Both the position numbers and the translations under genes were made by a program. From assembly GCA_036924855.1 (NCBI GenBank), contig JBAGRP010000001.1, positions 5,692,001 through 5,756,000 on the forward strand: DNA of 64,000 nucleotides, written 5' to 3'. This DNA is from Nitrobacteraceae bacterium AZCC 2146 (lineage in GTDB: Bacteria > Pseudomonadota > Alphaproteobacteria > Rhizobiales > Xanthobacteraceae). Positions within the stretch are counted from its first letter, which is position 1; each line of letters begins with the position of its first letter. The notes below the pieces were generated by a model. The model did not search any database and was not told the origin of the DNA. It saw only the letters and a list, made by a program, of their open reading frames with translations. This document shows, piece after piece, positions 55,809-64,000 of this stretch.

Positions 55809-57914
55809 CTACTTCTTCAACGACAGCAGCAGCAGCGACCGCCCCGTCACCTGATACATATGCCCGAACGGAAAATCCTCGCCGCCGGGCGCATCCGGGA
55901 TGTTGGTGTCCACCAGCAACTCCCACGCCGATCCGGCCGCAGCTTCCGGCATGGTGAAGTCCACCAGTCCTTCAAAGCCGTTGAGGATGATCAGCATGGT
56001 CTGATCCTGCGCCTGCTTGCGGATGCCGGTTTTCTGGGACCGGCCGTCGAGCAGCATCCCGAAACATTTCATGTTGGTATCGCGCCAGTGCTCGTCCTGC
56101 ATCGGGCCGCCATTGGCGTTGATCCAGGTCACGTCGCGGACGCCGAGCTTTTCGTCGTGCTCGCCGGTGAGGAAGCGGCTGCGGCGAAGCACCGAGCATT
56201 CGCCGAGCAACCTGATGACTCGCTTGGTGAAGACGAGCAGATCCTTGCCGTCGGTGCCGAGCTCCCAGTTGAACCAGGAGATCTCGCTGTCCTGGCAATA
56301 GGCGTTGTTGTTGCCGTGCTGGGTGCGGCCGAATTCGTCGCCGCCGAGCAACATCGGCGTGCCCTGCGCTAACAGCAACGTCGCCAGCATGTTGCGCTTC
56401 TGGCGGTTGCGCAGAGCGAGGACAGCCTTGTCGTCGGTCGGGCCTTCGACGCCGCAATTCCACGAACGGTTGCTGGAGCTGCCATCCCCGTTGTTCTCGC
56501 CGTTGGCCTCGTTGTGCTTGTCGTTGTAGCTGGCCCAGTCGTTCAGCGTGAAGCCATCATGGGCGGTGACGAAGTTGACGCTGGCCCAGGCGCGGCGGCC
56601 CTGATGGTTGAACATGTCAGCCGAGGCCGACAGCCGCGGCGCCAGTGCCGCGACCGGTGCCTTGCCGCGCCAGAAATCGCGGGTGACGTCGCGAAACTTG
56701 TCGTTCCACTCCGCCCAGCCCGGCGGGAAGCCGCCGACCTGATAACCGCCGGGGCCGATGTCCCAGGGCTCGGCAATCAGCTTCACCGTGGTCAGCAGCG
56801 GATCCTGATCGACGGCCTTGAGGAAGCCGCTCTGTTCGTCGAAGCCGTACACCTCGCGCGCCAAAATGGTGCCGAGATCGAAGCGGAAGCCGTCGATGTG
56901 CATTTCCCGCACCCAGTAGCGCAGGCTGTCATTGACCATCTGGATGACGCGGGCATGGGACAGATTAACGGTGTTGCCGGTGCCGGTGTCATTGATGTAA
57001 TAGCGTTTTGTCTTCGGCAGCAGCCGGTAATAACTGGCGTTGTCGATGCCCTTGAAGGACAGCGTCGGGCCGAGTTCGTTGCCCTCTGCCGTGTGGTTGT
57101 AGACCACATCGAGGATCACCTCGAGCCCGCCGGCATGCAGCGCCGCCACCATCTCCTTGAACTCACGGAGCGAATTCGGCACGTCGGAAGCGTAGCGCGG
57201 ATCCGGCGCGAAGAAGCCGATCGAATTGTAGCCCCAGTAATTGGTCAGCTTCTTGTTGAGCAGATAGTCGTCATTGATGAAGGTGTGGATCGGCAGCAGT
57301 TCGACCGAGGTGATGCCAAGGCCACAGAGATAATCCACCACCGGTCTTGTGCCAAAGCCGGCATAGGTGCCGCGAAGCTTCTCGGGCACGTCGGGATTCA
57401 GCTTGGTAAAACCCTTGACGTGGGTTTCGTAGATGATGGTCTGGTCCCATGGCACGTTCTGACGGCCGGCTTCTCCGGTCCAGTCGAAGCCACTGTCGAC
57501 GATCACGCATTTGGGCATGAACGGTGCGCTGTCGCGCTCGTCGAAGGTAGTGTCGTCGCCGGTCTCCATCTTGTAGCCGAACACAGCCGGATTCCATTCC
57601 AGCTGCCCGGCATGGGCGCGGGCATAGGGATCGAGCAGCAGCTTGTTCGGATTGAAGCGGTGGCCGTTTTCCGGTTCATAAGGGCCGTGGACACGGTAGC
57701 CATAGAAGGTGCCAGGGCCGACATCCGGAATATAGCCGTGAAACACCTCATCGGTGTATTCCGGCAGCTCGATCCGGGCTTCGATGTCGCCCTCGAACAG
57801 GCAGACCTCGACCTTGGTGGCATTGGCCGAGAACAATGCGAAGTTGGTGCCTTTGCCGTCCCAGTGTGCGCCCAAGGGATAGGGCAAGCCTTCTTCGACT
57901 GTTCTGTTGCTCAC
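55809..57914 (-). CDS. glgX: Glycogen debranching enzyme (GlgX)
   Basis: 701 residues, GH13 with an N-terminal carbohydrate-binding module (about 1-110: YPLGAHWDGKGTNFALFSANA). Active-site residues are in DGFRFDLGT (nucleophile Asp about 344), AEPWDIGPGGYQVG (acid Glu about 380) and VTAHDGFT (third Asp). It removes short side chains left by glycogen phosphorylase. Start GTG 57914. With pgm and the GH13 gene at 61154 it belongs to storage-polysaccharide metabolism. Divergent from the arginase gene. Confidence 0.95.
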   Translation of the reverse strand: MSNRTVEEGLPYPLGAHWDGKGTNFALFSANATKVEVCLFEGDIEARIELPEYTDEVFHGYIPDVGPGTFYGYRVHGPYEPENGHRFNPNKLLLDPYARAHAGQLEWNPAVFGYKMETGDDTTFDERDSAPFMPKCVIVDSGFDWTGEAGRQNVPWDQTIIYETHVKGFTKLNPDVPEKLRGTYAGFGTRPVVDYLCGLGITSVELLPIHTFINDDYLLNKKLTNYWGYNSIGFFAPDPRYASDVPNSLREFKEMVAALHAGGLEVILDVVYNHTAEGNELGPTLSFKGIDNASYYRLLPKTKRYYINDTGTGNTVNLSHARVIQMVNDSLRYWVREMHIDGFRFDLGTILAREVYGFDEQSGFLKAVDQDPLLTTVKLIAEPWDIGPGGYQVGGFPPGWAEWNDKFRDVTRDFWRGKAPVAALAPRLSASADMFNHQGRRAWASVNFVTAHDGFTLNDWASYNDKHNEANGENNGDGSSSNRSWNCGVEGPTDDKAVLALRNRQKRNMLATLLLAQGTPMLLGGDEFGRTQHGNNNAYCQDSEISWFNWELGTDGKDLLVFTKRVIRLLGECSVLRRSRFLTGEHDEKLGVRDVTWINANGGPMQDEHWRDTNMKCFGMLLDGRSQKTGIRKQAQDQTMLIILNGFEGLVDFTMPEAAAGSAWELLVDTNIPDAPGGEDFPFGHMYQVTGRSLLLLSLKK

Positions 57915-58132
57915 GATCGCCCCGCCTGTTCAAGATCTGAAATGAAACGCGCTCTACAACCGCTCAGCTGCCATTGCGTTGCAGTGCAGTTTGGAGCTTT
58001 GGCGAAATACCTTCATACTTTCATCGCATCGGCCGAATTTCAATGCCGGCGGCCGGTCGCAGGTGGAGCAAAGCCGTTGAGCCCGTTGCCGATCCGGCCT
58101 AAGAGCCTCGCATCGATCCCGGAGCCTTGCCG

Positions 58133-59089
58133 ATGACCGACATTTCCCATCACAAACGTATCGCATTGCTCGGCGCCCCGGTCGAAGTCGGCGCCTCGCA
58201 GCGGGGCACCCTGATGGGCCCGGCGGCGCTGCGCACCGCGGGCCTCGGCTCGTTGCTGGAAGAACTCGGTTTTGCGGTGGAAGACCACGGCGACCTCGCG
58301 TTGCCCGCCGATCTCCCGGTGGTGGATACCCCGCCGGAGAATGCAAAACATTATCGCGACATCCAGAAATGGATTCAGGCGCTGAGCGTGCGGGCCTATG
58401 CGCTAGCACAGTCGGGCGTGTTGCCGATTTTCCTCGGCGGTGACCACAGCCTGTCGATGGGCTCGGTCAACGGCATGGCGCGGCACTGGCACGAACAGGG
58501 CCGCGAGCTGTTCGTGTTGTGGCTGGATGCGCATGCCGATTACAATACGCCGGCCACGACGATCACGGGCAATATGCATGGCATGTCGGCGGCGTTTCTG
58601 TGCGGCGAGCCGGGGCTCGATGGTTTGCTCGGCGCGGAGCCGCGTGCGTCGATCAAGCCGGACAATCTCGATCTGTTCGGGATACGCTCGATCGACAAGC
58701 TCGAAAGGGAGTTGGTCCGCGAGCGCAGGATCGCGGTGGCCGACATGCGGCAGATCGACGAATTCGGCGTCGGCGTGCTGATCCGCCGCGTCATCGAGCG
58801 GGTCAAGGCGCGCAACGGTGTGCTGCATGTCTCGTTCGATGTCGATTTCCTCGATCCCGCCACCGCACCCGGCGTCGGCACCATGGTGCCCGGCGGCGCC
58901 ACCTATCGCGAGGCGCATCTGATCATGGAGCTGCTGCATGATTCCGGAGTGATGTGCTCGCTCGACGTGGTCGAATTGAACCCCTTCCTCGACGAACGAG
59001 GTCGCACCGCCCGCGTCATGGTCGAACTGGTCGGCAGCCTGTTCGGCCAGCAGATCACTGACCGCCCGACGCCCAGCAATGCGATTTGA
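58133..59089 (+). CDS. rocF: Arginase
   Basis: 318 residues. Mn ligands in FLGGDHSLSMGS (His), WLDAHADYNTP (two Asp and His) and SFDVDFLDP (two Asp). GASQRGTLMGPAALR near the N-terminus fits arginase rather than agmatinase. Hydrolyses arginine to ornithine and urea in the cytosol. GGAGCC precedes ATG 58133. No ornithine cyclodeaminase or ornithine aminotransferase gene lies beside it. Confidence 0.94.
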   Translation: MTDISHHKRIALLGAPVEVGASQRGTLMGPAALRTAGLGSLLEELGFAVEDHGDLALPADLPVVDTPPENAKHYRDIQKWIQALSVRAYALAQSGVLPIFLGGDHSLSMGSVNGMARHWHEQGRELFVLWLDAHADYNTPATTITGNMHGMSAAFLCGEPGLDGLLGAEPRASIKPDNLDLFGIRSIDKLERELVRERRIAVADMRQIDEFGVGVLIRRVIERVKARNGVLHVSFDVDFLDPATAPGVGTMVPGGATYREAHLIMELLHDSGVMCSLDVVELNPFLDERGRTARVMVELVGSLFGQQITDRPTPSNAI

Positions 59090-59108
59090 CGCGCTCCGAA
59101 CCATCAGC

Positions 59109-59197
59109 CGTCATTGCGAGGAGCCCTTGCGACGAAGCAATCCAGTTCTTTCCGCGTTCGCTGTTTCTGGATTGCTTCGCTTCGCTCGCAATGACGG
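59109..59197. repeat. Dispersed palindromic repeat, family A, copy 3
   Basis: CGTCATTGCGAGGAGCCC at the left and GCTCGCAATGACG at the right are inverted; inner arms GAAGCAATCCAG and CTGGATTGCTTC as well. Most complete copy in the window. Between arginase and dihydropyrimidinase genes. Confidence 0.8.
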
Positions 59198-59248
59198 CGA
59201 GAAGCGGTAAACTACTGGTGTTGAAGATGATGTGACCGAGGAGACACC

Positions 59249-60703
59249 ATGGCCCTTTTGATCCGCGGCGGCACTGTTGTGAACCACGATCATTCCCGCC
59301 GCACCGATGTGCTGGTCGATGACGGCACGATCGTTGCTGTCGGCGCCAAACTGGCTGCGCCCGCGGACGCGGAAGTCATCGACGCCGGTGGCTGCTATGT
59401 CATGCCGGGCGGCATCGACCCGCACACCCATCTCGAACTGCCCTTCATGGGCAGCGTTTCCGCCGATGATTTCGAGTGGGGCACCAAGGCCGCGCTGTCG
59501 GGTGGCACCACCATGGTGGTGGATTTCTGCATCCCTGATCCCGGCCAGTCGATGCTGGCGGCCTATCAGGACTGGCGGCACCGTTCCGAGAAAGCGGCGT
59601 CCGACTACGGTTTCCACATGGCAGTGACATCGTGGTCGAAGCAGGTGTTCGACGAGATGGAGATCGTCGTCAAGACCTATGGGATCAACACCTTCAAGCA
59701 CTTCCTCGCCTACAAGGGCGCGCTGATGGTGAATGACGACGAGCTTTATAATTCCTTCGCGCGCTGCGCCCATCTCGGGGCACTGCCGCTGGTCCATGCC
59801 GAGAATGGCGACGTGGTGGCGCGGATGCAGGAGGCGCTGCTGGAACGCGGCATCGATGGGCCGGAAGGTCACGCTTATTCGCGGCCGCCGGAAGTCGAGG
59901 GCGAAGCCACCAACCGCGCCATCATGATCGCCGACATGACCGGCGCGCCGCTGTATGTGGTGCACACCAGTTGCCGCGAGTCCCATGAGGCGATTGCGCG
60001 CGCCCGCGCCGCCGGCAAGCGCGTCTATGGCGAACCGCTGATCCAGCATCTCACCCTCGATGACAGCGAGTACGCCCATCGCGATTGGGATCACGCAGCG
60101 CGGCGGGTGATGTCGCCGCCGTTTCGCGCGAAAGCGCATCAGGACAGCCTGTGGGCCGGGTTGCAATCCGGCTCGCTGCAGGTGGTCGCCACCGATCACT
60201 GCGCCTTCACGACGCAGCAGAAGCGGCTCGGCGCTGGTGACTTCCGCAAAATCCCCAATGGCACCGGCGGGCTGGAAGACCGCATGCCGGTGCTGTGGAC
60301 CGCAGGCGTCAACACAGGGCGGCTGACAAAAGAAGAATTCGTTGCGGTGACGTCGGCGAACATAGCCCGCATCCTCAACATCTATCCGCGCAAGGGCACT
60401 GTCGCGGTGGGTTCTGATGCGGACCTGGTGGTGTGGGATCCCGCCGCGACCAAGACCATCACCGCGAAAGCGCAACTCAGCCGGATCGACTACAATGTGT
60501 TTGAAGGCTATCGCTGCATCGGCGCGCCGGTGGCGACGCTGTCGCGCGGCAAGGTCGCCTGGATCAATGGCGACCTACGGGCGGAGAAGGGCGATGGCCA
60601 ATATATCGAGCGGCCGGCGTTCTCGCCGGTGCATGTCGCCAACGCGACCTGGAAGCAGCAAGTAGCGCCACAAGGCGTCAGGCGTGCCGACATTACGCCA
60701 TAG
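59249..60703 (+). CDS. hydA: Dihydropyrimidinase/D-hydantoinase
   Basis: 484 residues. Binuclear metal site: His59 and His61 in GGIDPHTHLELP, carboxylated Lys150 in INTFKHFLAYKG, then His in LVHAENGD and VVHTSC, and Asp in ATDHCAF. Opens the ring of dihydropyrimidines (uracil/thymine catabolism) or 5-substituted hydantoins. GAGGAGA precedes ATG 59249. No dihydropyrimidine dehydrogenase or beta-ureidopropionase gene is adjacent. Confidence 0.93.
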   Translation: MALLIRGGTVVNHDHSRRTDVLVDDGTIVAVGAKLAAPADAEVIDAGGCYVMPGGIDPHTHLELPFMGSVSADDFEWGTKAALSGGTTMVVDFCIPDPGQSMLAAYQDWRHRSEKAASDYGFHMAVTSWSKQVFDEMEIVVKTYGINTFKHFLAYKGALMVNDDELYNSFARCAHLGALPLVHAENGDVVARMQEALLERGIDGPEGHAYSRPPEVEGEATNRAIMIADMTGAPLYVVHTSCRESHEAIARARAAGKRVYGEPLIQHLTLDDSEYAHRDWDHAARRVMSPPFRAKAHQDSLWAGLQSGSLQVVATDHCAFTTQQKRLGAGDFRKIPNGTGGLEDRMPVLWTAGVNTGRLTKEEFVAVTSANIARILNIYPRKGTVAVGSDADLVVWDPAATKTITAKAQLSRIDYNVFEGYRCIGAPVATLSRGKVAWINGDLRAEKGDGQYIERPAFSPVHVANATWKQQVAPQGVRRADITP

Positions 60704-60786
60704 TTCCAGGAACTGACGAAGGCGCCCGGAACTATCTCCGGCATCGGGGATTGCTATCCCATTGTTCACAACAACAGGAGCACGCG

Positions 60787-61062
60787 ATGATTAGGCATAT
60801 TGCAATCATAGCTGTTGCTGCAGCTGGCTTTTACAGTGCGGCGCCCGTGAGCGCCGAGGAAATCGGCGTTGGCATTGGTCCGAATGGCGTTACGGTCGGT
60901 ACCGTGCGCGGTGACAGGTACCGCGATCCGGATCGCGACTATTACCGGGATCGCTATCGCCGGGACCGCAACGAGACCGTGATCATCAGGCGGGACCGCG
61001 ACCGGGATCGGGATTGGGATTATGACCGCGACCGTCGTCCAGTCGTCATCGATCGATACTAA
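60787..61062 (+). CDS. Small secreted Arg/Asp/Tyr-rich protein
   Basis: 91 residues. Signal peptide (IAIIAVAAAGFYSAAPVSA), a short EEIGVGIGPNGVTVGTVRGD segment, then a low-complexity tail of RDRD, DRDYYRD and RRDR units ending VVIDRY. AGGAG lies six bases before ATG 60787. The charge-alternating tail suggests a periplasmic binding or structural role. I recall similar short periplasmic proteins in rhizobia but no function. Followed by a strong terminator, so probably monocistronic. Confidence 0.75.
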   Translation: MIRHIAIIAVAAAGFYSAAPVSAEEIGVGIGPNGVTVGTVRGDRYRDPDRDYYRDRYRRDRNETVIIRRDRDRDRDWDYDRDRRPVVIDRY

Positions 61063-61079
61063 TCGTTATCCATCGGAGA

Positions 61080-61110
61080 GGCGGCCTTCCTGCGGGAGGG
61101 CCGCCTTTTT
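61080..61110 (+). terminator. Intrinsic terminator
   Basis: GGCGGCCTTCC and GGAGGGCCGCC pair with one wobble around loop TGCG, followed by TTTTT at 61106-61110. Ends the small secreted-protein transcript. Confidence 0.88.
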
Positions 61111-61153
61111 GTGTGGCTTTTGTTCTTTTGGTTTGTTGGTTTAATATCCGAAC

Positions 61154-62740
61154 ATGAACTCTGCAGCGACTGTCTGGTGGCAAGCCGGCACCATCTATCA
61201 AATCTATCCGCGGTCGTTTCAGGATTCCGATGGCGACGGAATCGGCGATCTCAGCGGCATCATCGGCCGGCTGCCCTATCTGTGCCGGCTCGGCGTTGAT
61301 GCGATCTGGCTGTCGCCGATCTTTCCGTCGCCGATGGCCGATTTCGGCTACGACATTTCCGACTATATCGGCATCGACCCGATCTTCGGCACGTCGGCGG
61401 ATTTCGACGCGCTGGTCGCTGCGGCGCATGGTCATGGCCTGAAGATCATTCTCGATCTGGTGCCGAACCACACGTCCGATCAACATCCGTGGTTCATCGA
61501 GAGCCGCAGTTCGCGCGTCAATCCGAAGCGCGATTGGTATATCTGGCGCGATCCAAAGCCGGACGGCTCGGCGCCGACCAACTGGATGTCGGAATTCGGC
61601 GGCAGCGCGTGGGCTTATGACGAAGCCACCCAGCAGTATTACTATCACGCCTTCCTTGACAAACAGCCGGATCTGAATTGGCGAAATCCGGATGTACGGC
61701 AAGCCATCTACGATGTGATACGGTTCTGGCTGCGTCGCGGCGTCGATGGCTTTCGCGTCGATGTGATCTGGCATCTGATCAAGGATGACGAATTTCGCGA
61801 CAATCCAGTCAATCCGAATTATAGCGCCGGCCGGCCGCTGCACGAATCGGTGCTGCCGCTGTATTCGACAGACCGGCCGGAGACGATGGAGGTCGTCGCC
61901 GAGATGCGCCGCGTGATCGACGAGTTCGACGACCGCGTGCTGATCGGCGAGGTCTATCTGCCGATTGAACGCCTGGTCGCCTACTACGGCAAGGACCTCA
62001 CCGGTGCGCATCTGCCGTTCAATTTCGCGCTGCTATCGTCGCCGTGGAATGCGCATGCGATCGGTGAGCTGATCGCGCGATATGAAGCCGCGTTGCCGTT
62101 CGGCGCCTGGCCAAACTGGGTGCTGGGCAACCACGATCGTCCGCGCATCGCCAGCCGCGTCGGCGCTGCGCAGGCGCGCGTCGCCGCAATGCTACTACTG
62201 ACGCTGAGGGGCACGCCGACGCTGTATTACGGCGACGAGATCGGCATGAAGCAGCTGCCGATCCCGCGGGAACTCGTGCAGGATCCGTTCGAGAAAAACG
62301 TGCCGGGCCTCGGCGTTGGTCGCGACGGCTGCCGCACCCCGATGCAATGGGGCGCGACGGAGAATGCCGGCTTTACATCGGGCGAGCCGTGGCTGCCGCT
62401 GGCAGAGGATTTTGTCACCGACAATGCTGCCGCGCTCGCCGCCGATCCGCACTCTATCCTCAGCCTGTATGTAAAACTGATCGACCTGCGGAAGCAGACG
62501 CCTGAACTGATTTTCGGCAACTACAGCCCGGCGGAAGCCTCCGGAGATATGCTGGCTTACCGACGGTCGTATGACGATCAGACGTTACTGGTCGCGCTGA
62601 ATCTCGGCGCCGAACCGACCTCAATGCATCTGGAAGCCGGTGAAGTCCTGCTCTCGACGCAGCTGGATCGCAAAGGCGAAAATGTCTCCGGCGCACTGGA
62701 GCTGCGCGGCAATGAAGGCGTGATCGTAAGGCTTCGCTAA
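61154..62740 (+). CDS. GH13 alpha-glucosidase (oligo-1,6-glucosidase-like)
   Basis: 528 residues. WWQAGTIYQIYPRSFQDSDGDGIGDL opens the barrel; active-site residues are in GVDGFRVDVIWH (nucleophile Asp), LIGEVYLP (acid Glu) and LGNHDRPR (Asp). The Ca-binding DSDGDG is present. It hydrolyses alpha-glucosidic links in maltose-, isomaltose- or sucrose-type sugars in the cytosol; trehalose metabolism is an alternative for this subgroup. ATG 61154 has no obvious ribosome site. Stands alone. Confidence 0.9.
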   Translation: MNSAATVWWQAGTIYQIYPRSFQDSDGDGIGDLSGIIGRLPYLCRLGVDAIWLSPIFPSPMADFGYDISDYIGIDPIFGTSADFDALVAAAHGHGLKIILDLVPNHTSDQHPWFIESRSSRVNPKRDWYIWRDPKPDGSAPTNWMSEFGGSAWAYDEATQQYYYHAFLDKQPDLNWRNPDVRQAIYDVIRFWLRRGVDGFRVDVIWHLIKDDEFRDNPVNPNYSAGRPLHESVLPLYSTDRPETMEVVAEMRRVIDEFDDRVLIGEVYLPIERLVAYYGKDLTGAHLPFNFALLSSPWNAHAIGELIARYEAALPFGAWPNWVLGNHDRPRIASRVGAAQARVAAMLLLTLRGTPTLYYGDEIGMKQLPIPRELVQDPFEKNVPGLGVGRDGCRTPMQWGATENAGFTSGEPWLPLAEDFVTDNAAALAADPHSILSLYVKLIDLRKQTPELIFGNYSPAEASGDMLAYRRSYDDQTLLVALNLGAEPTSMHLEAGEVLLSTQLDRKGENVSGALELRGNEGVIVRLR

Positions 62741-62761
62741 AATTCTTTCGTCATTCCGGAA

Positions 62762-62789
62762 AGGCGCCGCCGATGAATCGGCGACGCCT
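62762..62789. terminator. Hairpin between convergent genes, possible terminator
   Basis: AGGCGCCGCCGA and TCGGCGACGCCT pair with one mismatch around TGAA. No T tract follows, so its role is uncertain, but it sits between the convergent GH13 and binding-protein genes. Confidence 0.4.
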
Positions 62790-62824
62790 GATGGTGTCAG
62801 CAACTCGTCAAGCGACGACGCAGC

Positions 62825-64000
62825 TCAGTCCATGCTGATGGTGGTCAGGTCCTGAAACCAGTGCTGGGCCTGCACGAACTTCTTCACCTTTGGTGACAGC
62901 GCGTGCGGGTTGGTGTCGTGCACGACCCAGACCAGTACCGCGTCATCGACGATCAGCGAATGCGCCTGCGCCAGCAATTCGTCCTGCTTCACGGGATCAA
63001 AATTGTTCTTGGCTTCATCGATCAGAGCATCGACCTTCGGGTTCTTGTAGCCGCCCCAGTTCACGCCGACCGGTGCGATCTGCCCGGAGTGGAAGAAGCG
63101 GACGATGGCGTAGAGCGGGTCCGAGGTCACATAGGCGATGTTGTTGGCGGTGATACCGGCCATGCTTTCGTCGGCAGCGCCCTTGCGCCATGCGGTGTAG
63201 AGGACTTCGAGTTCGACGACCTTGAACTCGATGTTGATGCCGATTTCCTTGAAGCTCTGCTGCAGGAATTCGTTCATCGGCAGCGACAGCATCTGGCCGG
63301 TGCCGCCGTTCGCGATGATGAAGGTCGCCTTCAACGGCTTCTCTGGCGAATAGCCGGCTTCCTTCACCAGTTTCTTGGCTTCGGCGAGATCGTATTTGAT
63401 CTTGAAGGTCGGCTTGCCGAACCACGGGTTCGACGGATCGACCTGGCCAATGGCAGGCTTGGCGAGGCCATTCATCAGGCCGACGACGGCGTCGCGGTCG
63501 ATGGCGAGGTTGAGTGCCTTGCGCAGGCGCACGTCGGTCCAGGGCGAACCCGGCAGCACGCTGAGATGATAATTCCAGACGTGTGGCGTGACGTTGTCGA
63601 CGATCTTCATGCCCGCCGACTTCAACTGCGGCACGGCGTCCGGCGCCGGCGTTTCGATCAGGTCGACCTGTCCGGCCAGCAGCGCGTTGGTGCGCGTCAG
63701 GGCTTCCGGCATCGGCACCAGAACGAGCTTGTCGACTTTCGGAATCCGCTTCTTATCCCAGTAATCGGCGTTCTTGCTGAGCTCGGCGAGTTCGCGCGGC
63801 ACGAGCTTTGTCAGTTTGAATGGGCCGGTGCCGGAGGGCTGTGCCGCGAACTTGTCCCAGTCCTTGCCGAGCTTTTCATATTGCGCGGGGCTGGAGACCA
63901 GGAACCAGAGCATCTGATAGGGGAAAAACGAATCGACGGCTTTGGTCGTGATTTCGACGGTGGAATCATCAATCTTGGCGTAGCTGGCGACCGAGGGCAG
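62825..64000 (-). CDS. Peptide/nickel-type ABC solute-binding protein (SBP family 5), 5' end beyond window
   Basis: The last 391 residues of a periplasmic receptor. GTGPFKLTKLVPRELAELSKNADYWDKK, LRKALNLAIDRDAVV and NWGGYKNPKVDALIDEAKNNFDP are characteristic of SBP_bac_5 (DppA/OppA-like) proteins. The reading frame is open to position 64000; the signal peptide and first part of the gene lie outside. No partner genes visible. Ligand probably an oligopeptide or similar. Confidence 0.88.
   Translation of the reverse strand: MPSVASYAKIDDSTVEITTKAVDSFFPYQMLWFLVSSPAQYEKLGKDWDKFAAQPSGTGPFKLTKLVPRELAELSKNADYWDKKRIPKVDKLVLVPMPEALTRTNALLAGQVDLIETPAPDAVPQLKSAGMKIVDNVTPHVWNYHLSVLPGSPWTDVRLRKALNLAIDRDAVVGLMNGLAKPAIGQVDPSNPWFGKPTFKIKYDLAEAKKLVKEAGYSPEKPLKATFIIANGGTGQMLSLPMNEFLQQSFKEIGINIEFKVVELEVLYTAWRKGAADESMAGITANNIAYVTSDPLYAIVRFFHSGQIAPVGVNWGGYKNPKVDALIDEAKNNFDPVKQDELLAQAHSLIVDDAVLVWVVHDTNPHALSPKVKKFVQAQHWFQDLTTISMD

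Noticed and set aside
56514..58136. 540-codon open frame antisense to glgX
   Set aside because: No ribosome site or recognisable motif; glgX explains the codon structure.

Overview
The window is chromosomal DNA from a high-GC alphaproteobacterium, most likely Bradyrhizobium or a close relative (Rhodopseudomonas, Afipia, Tardiphaga). The evidence is a red-type (form IC) RubisCO operon with cbbX, an FnrN/AadR/FixK1-like oxygen sensor, several TctC/Bug-type solute-binding proteins, Liv-type transporters and dispersed palindromic repeats. This assignment rests on gene content only, because no database search was possible. Gene density is normal and most genes look intact.

Layout. 0-8.2 kb: solute-binding proteins, a DUF1932-type dehydrogenase, a tRNA with a CAT anticodon and its promoter, two VOC-fold proteins, and a complete tripartite tricarboxylate transporter (tctC-tctB-tctA). 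8.2-11.6 kb: an FNR-family regulator with a cysteine cluster, two FNR/FixK boxes, a third box arranged like a class II promoter in front of a 34-residue membrane ORF, and pgm. 11.7-26.9 kb: a catabolic region with a thiolase, a fumarylacetoacetase-type hydrolase, a cyclase, a Liv transporter operon (livM and livG fused), and a GntR/FCD regulator divergent from an NMT1-type ABC transporter, an IlvD/Edd dehydratase and an RraA-like protein. An L,D-transpeptidase remnant follows. 27-29.2 kb: divergent hemE and hemF, with an FNR-type box before hemF.

29.2-32.1 kb holds an IS1595-family (ISXO2-like) element with 25-bp terminal inverted repeats and a 10-bp flanking direct repeat. Besides the transposase it carries a Phd/YefM-PemK-like toxin-antitoxin pair and two uncharacterised divergent genes whose start codons overlap. 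Next to it lies about 260 nt of tightly packed hairpins with GNRA loops and no convincing ORF. 32.6-39.6 kb is the Calvin-cycle cluster: cbbR divergent from cbbFPALSX, with no cbbT. 39.7-45.8 kb: a small CPCGWCP protein, an orphan NMT1-like binding protein, a tandem glycine riboswitch in front of a DadA-like flavoprotein, a ThDP enzyme preceded by a 14-bp inverted repeat, and an HtrA-type protease without a signal peptide.

46-64 kb: an MhqO/MhqD-like pair with a divergent LysR regulator, a chemoreceptor, a Crp-family regulator, a two-gene ABC exporter, a DUF2171 protein, a transglutaminase-like protein, glgX, an arginase, a dihydropyrimidinase, a small Arg/Asp-rich secreted protein, a GH13 alpha-glucosidase and the C-terminal part of a peptide-type solute-binding protein cut by the window edge.

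The observations most worth following are the FNR/FixK box set including the micro-ORF promoter, the transposon with passenger genes, the hairpin array, and the glycine riboswitch on an amino-acid oxidase close to RubisCO.
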